DNA of 64,000 bases from Wylensekiella montiformis (lineage in GTDB: Bacteria; Bacillota; Negativicutes; Selenomonadales; Selenomonadaceae): positions 1 through 64,000 of the forward strand of contig NZ_VUNL01000005.1 of NCBI RefSeq assembly GCF_009697385.1, in the 5' to 3' direction. The notes beneath the pieces were generated by a model. That model saw only the letters and a list, made by a program, of their open reading frames with translations, was not told the DNA's origin and searched no databases. The translations under genes were made by a program, and so were the position numbers. Position 1 is the first letter of the stretch. Every line of letters begins with the position of its first letter. Shown here in pieces: positions 42,370 to 50,881 of the stretch.

Positions 42370-44143
42370 ATGCGGGCTATCCGTAAGATTGAACGAAGCA
42401 TACCAAATTTGAAGCAGCGAAAGAAAGTCGCAGCCTATGCCCGCGTATCCATGGAATCGGAGCAGATGCACCATTCCCTTTCGGCGCAGGTCGGTTATTA
42501 CAGCAGCCTCATCCAGAAGAACCCGGACTGGGAATACGCCGGGGTCTATGCGGACTATGGCATCTCCGGGACGGGGATGAAGAAGCGGCAGGAATTCCTG
42601 CGGATGCTGGAAGATGCCGAAGCCGGGAAGATAGACATCATCCTGACCAAGTCCATCCAGCCCTTCGCACGCAACACCGTGGACCTTCTGCGTACCGTCC
42701 GGCATCTGAAAGAGCTGGGCATCGAAGTCTAGTTTGAAAAAGAGAATATCCATACCATGAGCGGTGATGGCGAGCTGATGATGACCATCCTGGCCTCCTT
42801 TGCCCAGGAAGAGAGCCGTTCCATCAGCGAAAATGTCAGATGGAGAGTGAAGAAACGATTTGAAAAAGGCATCCCAAACGGTCGGTTCCGTATTTATGGA
42901 TACCGCTGGAAGGGAAACCAGCTTGTTGTTAAGCCGGAAGAGGCGGCTGTCGTAAGATTCATTTATGCTAATTTTTTGAAAGGTGTTTCAGCGGAAACGA
43001 CGGAAAAGCAGCTGGAAGAACAGGGAGTGAAGTCCTTCAATGGCAAACATTTCGGCAACTCGTCTATTCGAATGATATTACAGAATATCACTTACACTGG
43101 CAATATGCTGTTCCCAAAAGAATACATTGCGGATCCTATCACCGGAAAGTCGAAGATTAACCGTGGAGAGCTTCCGCAATATTTTGTGGAAAACACCCAT
43201 GAAGCCATCATCCCTATGGAAATCTATAAAAAGGTGCAGGATGAACGGGAACGGCGCAAGAAACTGGGAGCTTTAGCGAATGGGTCCATCAATACTTGCT
43301 GCTTCACTAGTAAAATAAAATGCGGTATTTGTGGGAAAAGTTTTGTGCATACCGTCCGTAAGAAGCTGAACAGCGAAGAAGATTACTGGAGCTGTTGTTC
43401 TCATAAAAAGAAAGGCCGGACCTGCTGTTCGAAAGGCGGTATCCCGCATCAGGTTCTTGTTCGGGAATGTACAAAGGTTCTGGGGCTTGCCGAATTCGAT
43501 GAAAAAATCTTTTTGAGCCGGGTGGATAAAATTGTGATTCCAGAGCAGCATGTGATGGTGTTCCATAGGGAAAGCGGAGAGCAGATTACCAGACAGACGA
43601 TGGGTTTCCACGGCACGGAAGGATTGTTGGACTCGTGAGCGCAGGAAAGCATGGGGCGAACGGCATAAACTAAAAAGTACGAACCCCAACCGGAACATGT
43701 TCCATGAGTTCACTGGTTTCATCAAATGCGGGAAGTGCGGAGAAAATTACAGGAGCGAGCAAACTACCTATGCCGATGGAGAAAAAGAACGTTATTGGCG
43801 TTGTGCCGGTAAATGTGGCAATGAATCTATCAAAGGTAGCACTATGAAGAAGCTGACAGCCTCTGTACTGGGTTTGGATTTCTTTGATGAAGGGGAAATG
43901 GATGAGCTTCTGGAAAAAGCTGTTATTCAGAATGGGACAGTAACGTTTTATTTTAAGGATGGACATACGGAAATCAGGACGTATCAAGAAAGAAAACGGG
44001 GGTATCATCACAGCAAAGCTTATCGGGCATATATGCGTGAACTTATGCAATTTGCTAAAAATGGTGATCCAGAGTCGAAAGCAAAGGCGATGGAATTAAA
44101 AAAAGAATGGAAGAGAGATGACAACCGATGGCAAAGACAGTAA
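42370..44143 (+). pseudogene. Large serine recombinase, inactivated by a nonsense codon and a frameshift
   Basis: One recombinase of ~590 codons can be followed across two lesions. The resolvase domain (AAYARVSMESEQ with the catalytic Ser in ARVS) runs to GIEV, then TAG at 42730-42732 replaces a residue that is usually aromatic (next FEKENIHTM). The frame continues through the recombinase domain and first zinc ribbon (IKCGICGKSF) to about 43590. There a frameshift moves the coding to another phase, read as WVSTARKDCWTRERRKAWGERH, second ribbon (CGKCGENY) and coiled C-terminus to 44143. Such enzymes integrate and excise mobile elements; this one should be dead. Confidence 0.82.
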
Positions 44144-44817
44144 GAGCCATCCCAGCCACCATCAGCCGTTATACGGCGGCCCCGATTAACAGCCGGAAGA
44201 AGCGGAGAGTAGCTGGTTATGCCCGGGTTTCCACGGATCATGATGACCAGGTTACCAGCTATGCCGCACAGGTGGACTATTACACGAATTACATCAAGGA
44301 AAGGAATGACTGGGCATTCGTCGGCATCTACACCGATGAAGGCATCTCGGCTACCAACACACGTCACCGCGATGGCTTCAAGCGGATGGTCAGGGATGCC
44401 ATGGATGGGAAAATTGACCTCATCGTCACAAAATCAGTCAGCCGCTTCGCCAGAAATACCGTAGACAGCCTGACAACGGTACGCAAGCTCAAGGATAAGG
44501 GCATCGAGATATATTTCGAGAAGGAAAATATCTGGACGCTCGATGCCAAGGGCGAACTCCTCATCACCATCATGAGCAGCCTGGCACAGGAAGAAAGCCG
44601 GAGCATTTCGGAAAACGTGACCTGGGGTCATCGGAAGCGGTTCGCTGATGGCAAGGTGAGTGTTCCCTACAGGCATTTTCTGGGCTATGACAAAGGGCCG
44701 GATGGGAATTTGGCCGCCAATCAGCGTTGTAGATTCCTTTTGTTCCAGTATACCATGACGGCGCAGATTTGTAAGGAAAAGGGTGAACCTGCCTATGCAC
44801 ACGGGGGTGTTTAGAAT
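44128..44817 (+). pseudogene. Second large serine recombinase, C-terminally truncated
   Basis: ATG 44128 overlaps the preceding recombinase end by 16 nt, the usual tandem layout. About 195 codons are good (VAGYARVSTDHDDQ with catalytic Ser, FVGIYTDEGISATNTRHRDGF, LAQEESRSISENV, HRKRFADGKVSVPY). After DKGPDGNLA near 44713 homology stops; the frame then runs 34 unrelated codons to TAG. The recombinase domain, zinc ribbon and coiled coil are missing. Confidence 0.82.
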
Positions 44818-44841
44818 CCCTGCTATCGTTCGATTGTATCA

Positions 44842-44979
44842 AATACAGACACCTTTGAGATCCGTGCTGCGGATGGTGAAGAGCTGCTCATCCATATCGG
44901 CATCGATACGGTGAAGTTGAACGGGAAATTCTTCAAGTCATGCGTGAAGCAGGAACAACCGGTGAAGAAGGGCAATCTT
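44842..44979 (+). pseudogene. PTS EIIA (glucose type) relic
   Basis: Forty-some codons match the middle of a glucose-type EIIA domain: ADGEELLIHIGIDTVKLNGK, including the phosphorylatable His in LIHIGID, then VKKGNLIE. There is no start, and the match ends where copy C of the conserved upstream element starts. No other part of this PTS gene is in the window. Confidence 0.8.
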
Positions 44980-45078
44980 ATAGAGAAAATGTATGACGAA
45001 AGCTAAGATATAAGCATTTCACATTTCAATGTAGAGCAGGTAAGATAAGAGTATCAAGAGACGAAGATAAGAACTTGG
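44980..45078 (+). repeat. Conserved upstream element, copy C
   Basis: This copy matches A over its full ~100 bp (AAAATGTATGACGAAAG ... AGCAGGTAAGATAAGAGTATC ... GAAGATAAGAACTTGGA) and matches truncated copy B over its first ~55 bp. It lies immediately upstream of the flavin reductase gene and marks the right edge of the inserted block. Confidence 0.78.
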
Positions 45079-45090
45079 AGGAAAATAGAA

Positions 45091-45642
45091 ATGAAGAGAA
45101 ATATTGGCAAAGCCTTGGCATTGTATCCAGCACCGCTCATCGTTGTCGGCAGCATGGTCGATGGCAAGCCGAATTGGACGCTCGTCGCGCATGCAGGCAT
45201 CATGGCACACAGCCACCTGATGCTTTCGATGGTCGAGAGCCATTATACGAATCGAGGAATCCTGGCGACGAAGAACGTATCGGTCAATATCGTGGATGAG
45301 AGCTGGCTCAAAGAAGCGGACTATATGGGCGTAGTTTCCGGGAACAAGACCGATAAGTCTGGGACGTTTGCCTATACGCTCGGAGAGCAGGGGACACCGC
45401 TCATCGACAAGGCCAAAATCTCGATTGAGTGCTCTGTCATCGATGACTACAAGCTGGATGGATTCGATAATTTCATCTGCCGCATCGATAACACCTATGC
45501 GAGCGAGTCCGTCCTCAACGAAGCAGGCAAGATTGATTACCACGTGTTCAAGCCTGTCCTGTTCGAATTCCCGACGTATGAGTACTTCGTCACGGGGGAG
45601 AAGGTCGGTGACTGCGCACGCATGAATCGCAACGGTCAGTGA
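45091..45642 (+). CDS. Flavin reductase family protein
   Basis: This 183-residue protein begins with the flavin-reductase-like FMN-binding split barrel (ALYPAPLIVVGSMVDGKPNWTLVAHAGIMAHSHLMLSM, then GILATKNVSVNIVDES). Such proteins bind FMN and reduce flavins or act in small-molecule redox reactions. ATG 45091 follows TTGGAGG. It carries upstream element C and begins the second half of the redox island. Confidence 0.88.
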   Translation: MKRNIGKALALYPAPLIVVGSMVDGKPNWTLVAHAGIMAHSHLMLSMVESHYTNRGILATKNVSVNIVDESWLKEADYMGVVSGNKTDKSGTFAYTLGEQGTPLIDKAKISIECSVIDDYKLDGFDNFICRIDNTYASESVLNEAGKIDYHVFKPVLFEFPTYEYFVTGEKVGDCARMNRNGQ

Positions 45643-45659
45643 CGGTATGAGGAAAGCGT

Positions 45660-45893
45660 ATGGATGTGAAATCAATGGAGCGAGGATGTCATCAAGGAAT
45701 CAGCGAGGCAGATGCCTGCCGGAGCGAGCTGGTATCGTTGCCGGATGATGCCGCGCGCATCTGCTTTCTTAGGCGTCACCGGCGCAAGCTCATGGCAGCC
45801 TTGCATGAGGCACAGGAAAAGCTCTCCTGCATCGACTACATGATTTATGAAATTGAGCGGAAGCAGAAAGGGGGCGGCTCTGATGAATCGTAG
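45660..45893 (+). CDS. Small protein resembling a MerR dimerisation helix (possible remnant)
   Basis: This 77-residue protein contains ARICFLRRHRRKLMAALHEAQEKLSCIDYMIYEIER. That looks like the C-terminal coiled coil of MerR-family regulators, but it lacks any HTH. ATG 45660 has only a weak ribosome binding site (GAGGAAAG). The 3' end overlaps the next start by 11 nt. It is either a decayed regulator or a real small helical protein. Confidence 0.5.
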   Translation: MDVKSMERGCHQGISEADACRSELVSLPDDAARICFLRRHRRKLMAALHEAQEKLSCIDYMIYEIERKQKGGGSDES

Positions 45894-46569
45894 GGAATTC
45901 TTGAAACTGAGCGGTATGGGAGCCATGACGGTATTCTTCAGCGGCTGTGGCCTTTCGGCACTGACGGGACAGGAAAAGGATGCTTCAGGTATGGCAGCGC
46001 ATGAGAAAGGTGAGATTTCGGGAGGGAAAGCAATGAAGATTGTCGTGATCACAAGCAGTCCGCATCCGCATGATGAGTCGACTTCTATCTATCTGGCTGA
46101 CCGCTTCACAAAAGGAGCAACACAGGCCGGCCATGAGGTGTTCACTTTTGATGCGGCTAACAGTGAGACGCATCCGTGCCGCGGCTGCGACCAGTGCCAT
46201 ATGGATGGCCCGTGCATCTGGAAGGACGACATCGAGAACAGCTTGATGCCGAAGATGCTGGAGGCAGATCTGCTCGTACTGACGACGCCGCTTTATTACT
46301 TCGGCATGTCGGCACAGCTCAAGACCATCATCGACCGTTTCTACTCGCGGACTGGAAGGCTCCACGGCAAGAAGTCCATCCTGATGGCGACGGCTTACAA
46401 CCGTGACGATTGGACAATGGCGGCACTCGTCGATCACTACGATACACTGGTCCGCTACATGGAATGGCAGGATGTTGGCAAAGTCCTCGGCATCGGCTGC
46501 GGTTCGCGCTCGCTCGTTGAGCACTCGAAGTTCGGCGACATGGCAGAGCAGATGGGGGCGAATCTTTGA
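45883..46569 (+). CDS. Tat-exported lipoprotein with NADPH-dependent FMN reductase/iron-sulfur flavoprotein domain
   Basis: This 228-residue protein has a Tat signal (RREFLKLSG, residues 3-11) and a lipobox (FFSGC, Cys ~22), so it is exported folded and lipid-anchored. The flavodoxin-like domain (~50-228) shows the FMN loop ITSSPHPHDEST and a compact Cys motif C-x2-C-x2-C-x5-C in CRGCDQCHMDGPC, as in iron-sulfur flavoproteins that hold a 4Fe-4S cluster beside FMN. LTTPLYYFGMSAQLKTIIDR completes the flavin site. ATG 45883 follows AAAGGGGG. The second exported flavodoxin is at 48623. Confidence 0.85.
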   Translation: MNRREFLKLSGMGAMTVFFSGCGLSALTGQEKDASGMAAHEKGEISGGKAMKIVVITSSPHPHDESTSIYLADRFTKGATQAGHEVFTFDAANSETHPCRGCDQCHMDGPCIWKDDIENSLMPKMLEADLLVLTTPLYYFGMSAQLKTIIDRFYSRTGRLHGKKSILMATAYNRDDWTMAALVDHYDTLVRYMEWQDVGKVLGIGCGSRSLVEHSKFGDMAEQMGANL

Positions 46570-46597
46570 GTAATAGGGTGAATGAAGGAGTAGCAAT

Positions 46598-47605
46598 ATG
46601 GAATACACGAGATTGGGCAAGACGGATATTGAGGTTTCGCGCGTATGCCTGGGCTGCATGAGCTTTGGCAAGCCGACGATGCATGCGTGGACGCTCGATG
46701 AAGCGGCGAGCGAGCAGGTGATCTGCCACGCGCTGGCCCTTGGCATCAATTTCTTTGACACGGCAAACTGCTACAGCAGCGGGACGTCGGAGGAGTACCT
46801 TGGTCGGGCGCTGCAACGCAATCATATTCCCCGGGATAAAGTTGTGTTGGCCTCGAAGGTCTACTTTAATGAAGGCCGTCTCTCAAAGAATGCCATCCAG
46901 AGGGAAATCGAGGGCAGCCTGAAACGCCTCGGCACGGATTACCTGGACCTTTACATCATCCATCGTTTCGATTATGACACACCGATGGAAGAGACGATGG
47001 AAGCCCTGGATGGGCTTGTCCGGGTCGGCAAGGTACGGGCCATCGGAGCTTCCGCGATGTATGGGTACCAGTTCATGAACATGCAGCATATCGCTGAACA
47101 GCACGGTTGGACGCCGTTCTCTGTCATGGAGAACCACTACAACTTGCTCTACCGCGAAGATGAGCGGGAACTCATCCCCATCTGTAAGCAGATGCAGGTT
47201 TCATTGATGCCGTACAGTTCGCTAGCAGCCGGTCATCTGGCGCGCAGGACCTGGCGTTCCGATTCCCTGCGTGGCAAGACCGACCGCGTGGCCATGGGGA
47301 AATATGACCGAAGCGAACAGGAGGACATGAAGATTGTCGAGCGTGTCTATGAACTGTCGGAGCGCTATGGTATCAAGATGCAACAGATTGCTCTGGCCTG
47401 GGAATGGGCGAAAGGTGTTGCCACCCCGATTGTCGGCGCGACAAAGACGAAGTATCTCGATGATGCAGTTGGCGCACTCGCCGTCTCGCTGACCGAAGAG
47501 GACATTGCCTATCTGGAGGAGCCTTACATTCCACACCGGGTTGTCGGGGCCATCCTTGAGAATCCGCCGCAGGGCGTTGTTCTGCTCGATGAAAAGACCG
47601 AATAA
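46598..47605 (+). CDS. Aldo/keto reductase
   Basis: This 335-residue NADPH-dependent reductase has the AKR tetrad in place: Asp in FFDTANCYSSG (Tyr ~58 nearby), Lys in VVLASKVY and His in LYIIHRFD. The C-terminal cofactor segment is PIVGATKTKYLDDAV. ATG 46598 follows AAGGAG. It sits between the iron-sulfur flavoprotein and the membrane genes and probably reduces a carbonyl substrate of the island. Confidence 0.93.
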   Translation: MEYTRLGKTDIEVSRVCLGCMSFGKPTMHAWTLDEAASEQVICHALALGINFFDTANCYSSGTSEEYLGRALQRNHIPRDKVVLASKVYFNEGRLSKNAIQREIEGSLKRLGTDYLDLYIIHRFDYDTPMEETMEALDGLVRVGKVRAIGASAMYGYQFMNMQHIAEQHGWTPFSVMENHYNLLYREDERELIPICKQMQVSLMPYSSLAAGHLARRTWRSDSLRGKTDRVAMGKYDRSEQEDMKIVERVYELSERYGIKMQQIALAWEWAKGVATPIVGATKTKYLDDAVGALAVSLTEEDIAYLEEPYIPHRVVGAILENPPQGVVLLDEKTE

Positions 47606-47654
47606 GAAAAGCATATATGAATCCATGAGGAAAGGAAACTGGGGGGATGATGAT

Positions 47655-47888
47655 ATGATGTTGCAGAAGGAAAGATCGGATTGGAAAGGGGGGCTGGCCA
47701 GCGTATTCATCCTCTTTGGGTTCGTCTATGCGTGGCTCTGCTTCACGTGCGTCTTGCGGCAGGGCCATGTCTCGGAGGACGACTACGTGCGCATGACGCA
47801 GGAAATCGTCGAGCAGAGCTTGTCGAAGGAGGCTGTGCCGGCTGGTTGGGAGTGTTCGGTAAGGGAGACGAGAGAGGTGCAGCCATGA
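47655..47888 (+). CDS. Small one-helix membrane protein, paralogue of the one at 49343
   Basis: This 77-residue protein has a charged N-terminus (MMLQKERSDWKGG), one membrane helix (~14-34) and an outward-facing tail by the positive-inside rule. The tail segment DDYVRMTQEIVEQS closely matches EEYVRLSQEIVEQS in the other small protein. ATG 47655 follows CTGGGGGG. Its stop overlaps the DUF4405 gene start (ATGA), implying translational coupling. I know of no named family; a subunit role is inferred. Confidence 0.75.
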   Translation: MMLQKERSDWKGGLASVFILFGFVYAWLCFTCVLRQGHVSEDDYVRMTQEIVEQSLSKEAVPAGWECSVRETREVQP

Positions 47889-48568
47889 GATACGGTCTGG
47901 ATATTTTGATGCTCGTCCTGCTGGTCGGAGAGATGATGTTCTTCTATCTGCCGCCTCTGGTACATGAAGCTGTAGGGGTGGCCTTCTTGTTGCCGATTGC
48001 CTGGCATATCGCACTCAACCGCCGCTATGTCTCATCGCTTGGAAGCGGGCGGTGGAATGAGCCGCGGGCTCTTCGGTGCCTGCTGAACATCCTGCTCGCT
48101 GGTGCCTGCTTTTTGACGGTCATCAGCGGCTGCCTGACGTCGAGCGAGCTCTTTGCAGATGTCGTGCCGTTCTCGCTGCGCAGCAATCCTTTGCTCTATC
48201 AGCTGCACAGCACGGCGGCTCGTTACTTCCTCGTGCTGGCGGGACTCCATCTCGGTCTGCACTTGAAGGCTTGGTGGCAGAAATGGCTGCACGCTGCAGG
48301 CATCACCGCGCGACCACTGCCCGCAAGAATGCTCCTGCTGGGACTCTGTATCCTGCTAGGAGCAGCTGGTATATATGCAGCCCATCAGGATCGGCTCGTC
48401 GAGCACCTGCTGGGCGCGCATATCTTCATGACGCCGGCACTTTCCTATAATGGTGCGGGCTATGCGCTGACGCAGGCAGGCATCTTCCTGTTGTTTGCCG
48501 AGAGTGGCTGGTTTTTATCCGATGCTAAGGGGCGCTGGATAAGTTCGACTAAACTCAGCGGGGAGTAA
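47885..48568 (+). CDS. DUF4405 membrane protein with diheme cytochrome b-like His pairs
   Basis: This 227-residue membrane protein has about five to six helices. Two helices each carry a His pair 14 positions apart, H27/H41 and H108/H122. That His-x13-His spacing is the bis-histidine signature of membrane cytochromes b and predicts two b hemes stacked across the membrane. Its context among exported flavodoxins suggests it passes electrons from the quinone pool or cytoplasm to them. ATG 47885 overlaps the small protein upstream. The heme prediction rests on spacing only. Confidence 0.82.
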   Translation: MRYGLDILMLVLLVGEMMFFYLPPLVHEAVGVAFLLPIAWHIALNRRYVSSLGSGRWNEPRALRCLLNILLAGACFLTVISGCLTSSELFADVVPFSLRSNPLLYQLHSTAARYFLVLAGLHLGLHLKAWWQKWLHAAGITARPLPARMLLLGLCILLGAAGIYAAHQDRLVEHLLGAHIFMTPALSYNGAGYALTQAGIFLLFAESGWFLSDAKGRWISSTKLSGE

Positions 48569-48622
48569 AAACTCCCGCTGAATAAGTCTCACTATATCGC
48601 TTTGGAAAGGAGTGCGATTGAA

Positions 48623-49288
48623 ATGAATCGCAGAGAGTTTTTGAGAATTGGTGGCATGAGCATGATGGCTATGGTGCTTGGCGGATGCGGCCTGTCCTCG
48701 CTGACGGGGGAGTCATCGGGCGGACAGGCTGGCAGCAGCGCGGCCGCCGGCACGGCATCGTCCTCCTCGTCGGGTACGGCAGGGGTGGCAGGCGGCAAGA
48801 CGCTTGTCGTCTATTATTCAGCCACAGGACGCACGGAGCGTGTGGCTGAGGTCATTGCCAGAGAGCGCGGGGCAGACATCATGAAGCTCGTCCCCTCGCC
48901 GGATTACACAGAGGCAGATCTCGACTACAATGACACGAGCAGCCGCGTGAGCCGCGAGCACGACGACGCTTCGTTGCGCGAGAAGATTCGTCTCCAGAAG
49001 GCCGTGCCCGACAACTGGGCCTCGTACGACACGGTCTTCATCGGCTATCCGATCTGGTGGGGCATCGCGGCCTGGCCGGTCGATGCCTTTGTCAAGGCCA
49101 ACGATTTCACGGGCAAGCATGTCGTGACGTTCGCGACGGCCGCAAGCTCTCCGCTCGGAAACAGCGGCAAACTCCTCGCCGAGATGGCCGGAGGCAAGGG
49201 CAGCTGGCAGGACGGCATGTGCTTTACCGGCAGCCTCAGCGATGCCAAGGTTACGGACTGGGTGAAGTCGCTGAAGCTTGGGAATTGA
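48623..49288 (+). CDS. Tat-exported flavodoxin lipoprotein
   Basis: This 221-residue protein has a Tat motif (RREFLRIGG, residues 3-11), a lipobox (LGGC, ~22) and a Ser/Gly/Ala-rich linker (~30-55). A flavodoxin domain follows, with the FMN phosphate loop YYSATGRTE (~63-71) and the aromatic flavin-stacking segment YPIWWGIAAWP (~135). ATG 48623 follows GGAAAGGAG. Flavodoxins are normally cytosolic; this one should sit outside the membrane as an electron carrier. The leader closely resembles that of the flavoprotein at 45883. Confidence 0.9.
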   Translation: MNRREFLRIGGMSMMAMVLGGCGLSSLTGESSGGQAGSSAAAGTASSSSSGTAGVAGGKTLVVYYSATGRTERVAEVIARERGADIMKLVPSPDYTEADLDYNDTSSRVSREHDDASLREKIRLQKAVPDNWASYDTVFIGYPIWWGIAAWPVDAFVKANDFTGKHVVTFATAASSPLGNSGKLLAEMAGGKGSWQDGMCFTGSLSDAKVTDWVKSLKLGN

Positions 49289-49342
49289 TGGTTTTTCGGC
49301 TTGAATGTCTTTTGGTATGAACGGCAGTAAGGGGGGCAGATC

Positions 49343-49552
49343 TTGAAGAAATACGATAAAGAGGACTGGGTGCTTCGTTTATGTGTGGCCGGACTTGTTG
49401 TTGTTTTTGGGGGACTTGCTGCCGGATGGCTTTTCTTGTGGCAGATTGCCGTGCAGGAAGATATTTCCCGTGAGGAATATGTGCGTCTCTCGCAGGAAAT
49501 CGTGGAGCAAAGCAGGACACAGCCCGCTTGTATGGCGCCTGATGAACCGTGA
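49343..49552 (+). CDS. Small one-helix membrane protein, paralogue of the one at 47655
   Basis: This 69-residue protein starts at TTG 49343 behind AAGGGGGG. It has a charged N-terminus (MKKYDKEDW), one membrane helix (~12-33) and the tail EEYVRLSQEIVEQS shared with the other small protein. It follows the flavodoxin by 54 nt. The conserved tail suggests both small proteins dock the same partner outside the membrane. Confidence 0.72.
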   Translation: MKKYDKEDWVLRLCVAGLVVVFGGLAAGWLFLWQIAVQEDISREEYVRLSQEIVEQSRTQPACMAPDEP

Positions 49553-49600
49553 GCTGAGTATCTGCGAAGGTGTTTGGATCTATAAAGAGGGGGAAATGGC

Positions 49601-50881
49601 TTGAAGAAGATTACGAGGCGGCAGTTTTTAGGGCTTTGCGCCGGGACGGCGCTGCTCGGGGGAGGTGGCTGGGCCTTTGCCCGCGGGCTGCTGCTGCCGC
49701 AGGTGAAGGAGAAGGCCGCCGTGCTGCTGGGCGGCGACAAGGTTTGGGCGCTGCGCCAGATTGTGGCCGGAGACAATAAGGCGTCCCGCACCGTCATGTG
49801 GCAGTCGCCGGTGCGGCTGACCTCGCCGGCGGTGGAGCTGGCAGGCGGCGAGGGCGGCGGAACTGTTTTCCCCGCGCAGGAGGAAGTGTTCAGCGATGAT
49901 GGAGTGACAAATTATCTTTACACGGCGGCGCTGACCGGCCTTTCCGCCGGCACGCCGTATGGTTATCGCGTTACAGCGGACGGCGAGGCCGGCGCGTGGA
50001 ATTCTTTGACGACGGAGGATGGCGGCGCGTTTACGGCGCTCATTTTCCCTGATTCGCAGTCCAATGACTACTCGGGCTGGAAGCAGCTTGCACAGGACGC
50101 CGCCGCGCGGACGCCCGAGGCATCGTTTTTCGTCAATATGGGCGATCTCGTGGACAATGGCGAGGATCATACGCAGTGGGCGGCCTGGTTCGATGCGGTT
50201 GAGGGGATCATCAACCGCATTCCCGCAGCGCCGCTCATGGGGAACCATGAAACGTACAATCAGCAGTGGAAGGTGCGCGAGCCTGCCGCGTATCTCCGCT
50301 TGTTTGCCGTGCCCGGCAACGGTGTCGCCGAGGACGACCGCCGCTATTATTCTTTTGACTATGGGCCGGTGCATTTTGCGGTGCTCGATACGCAGCAGGA
50401 TGAGGAACAGGAGTGGCATCCGCAGATTCTCCAGCGCCAGCAGGAATGGTTCCGGGAGGATATGCGGCGCACGGACAAGCCATGGAAAGTCGTGCTCATG
50501 CACAAGGATCCGCTGCAGTACCGCATCCATAACCGCCCGGAGCGCGCCGAGGGTTTTTCTGATGAAGGCCGGGCATGGATGCCGCTCTTTGACGCGGCGG
50601 GGATCGATCTCGTGCTGTCGGCGCATCTTCATACCTACCGCAACCGCGGGCATATCAAGAATTTTCGGCGCGATGCGGCCGGGCCGCTTTATATTCTTAC
50701 CGGCGTAGCCGGCAACGTGCGTTATCCCGGACTCTGGGTGGATCATGCGCTGGATGAATTTGTCGCGCCGCAGCCGGAGACGGACAACTATCTCACGCTG
50801 GATGTCAGCGGGGACAGCCTGACCATCCGCTGCTTTCTGCCGGACGGCACGAAGATCGACGAAGCGGTTTTGAAGAAATGA
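49601..50881 (+). CDS. Tat-exported calcineurin-like metallophosphoesterase
   Basis: This 426-residue protein has a Tat signal (RRQFLGLCAG, ~6-15). An N-terminal fibronectin-like domain as in purple acid phosphatases (~55-140) is followed by a metallophosphatase core: GDLVDNG (~180), GNHET (~215), VLMHKD (~300) and SAHLHTY (~345) supply the two-metal site, although the early motif is PDSQS rather than GDxH. TTG 49601 follows GAGGGGG. It probably hydrolyses phosphate esters outside the membrane. It is a likely member of the same transcript as the flavodoxin genes, but its role there is unclear. Confidence 0.88.
   Translation: MKKITRRQFLGLCAGTALLGGGGWAFARGLLLPQVKEKAAVLLGGDKVWALRQIVAGDNKASRTVMWQSPVRLTSPAVELAGGEGGGTVFPAQEEVFSDDGVTNYLYTAALTGLSAGTPYGYRVTADGEAGAWNSLTTEDGGAFTALIFPDSQSNDYSGWKQLAQDAAARTPEASFFVNMGDLVDNGEDHTQWAAWFDAVEGIINRIPAAPLMGNHETYNQQWKVREPAAYLRLFAVPGNGVAEDDRRYYSFDYGPVHFAVLDTQQDEEQEWHPQILQRQQEWFREDMRRTDKPWKVVLMHKDPLQYRIHNRPERAEGFSDEGRAWMPLFDAAGIDLVLSAHLHTYRNRGHIKNFRRDAAGPLYILTGVAGNVRYPGLWVDHALDEFVAPQPETDNYLTLDVSGDSLTIRCFLPDGTKIDEAVLKK

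Noticed and set aside
32166-42732. In-frame stops in the adenylation enzyme (TAA) and recombinase (TAG) as evidence of codon reassignment
   Set aside because: The stops differ in type and would need different residues. Neighbouring intact genes end at ordinary TAA, TAG and TGA, and the recombinase also has a frameshift. Pseudogenisation is simpler.
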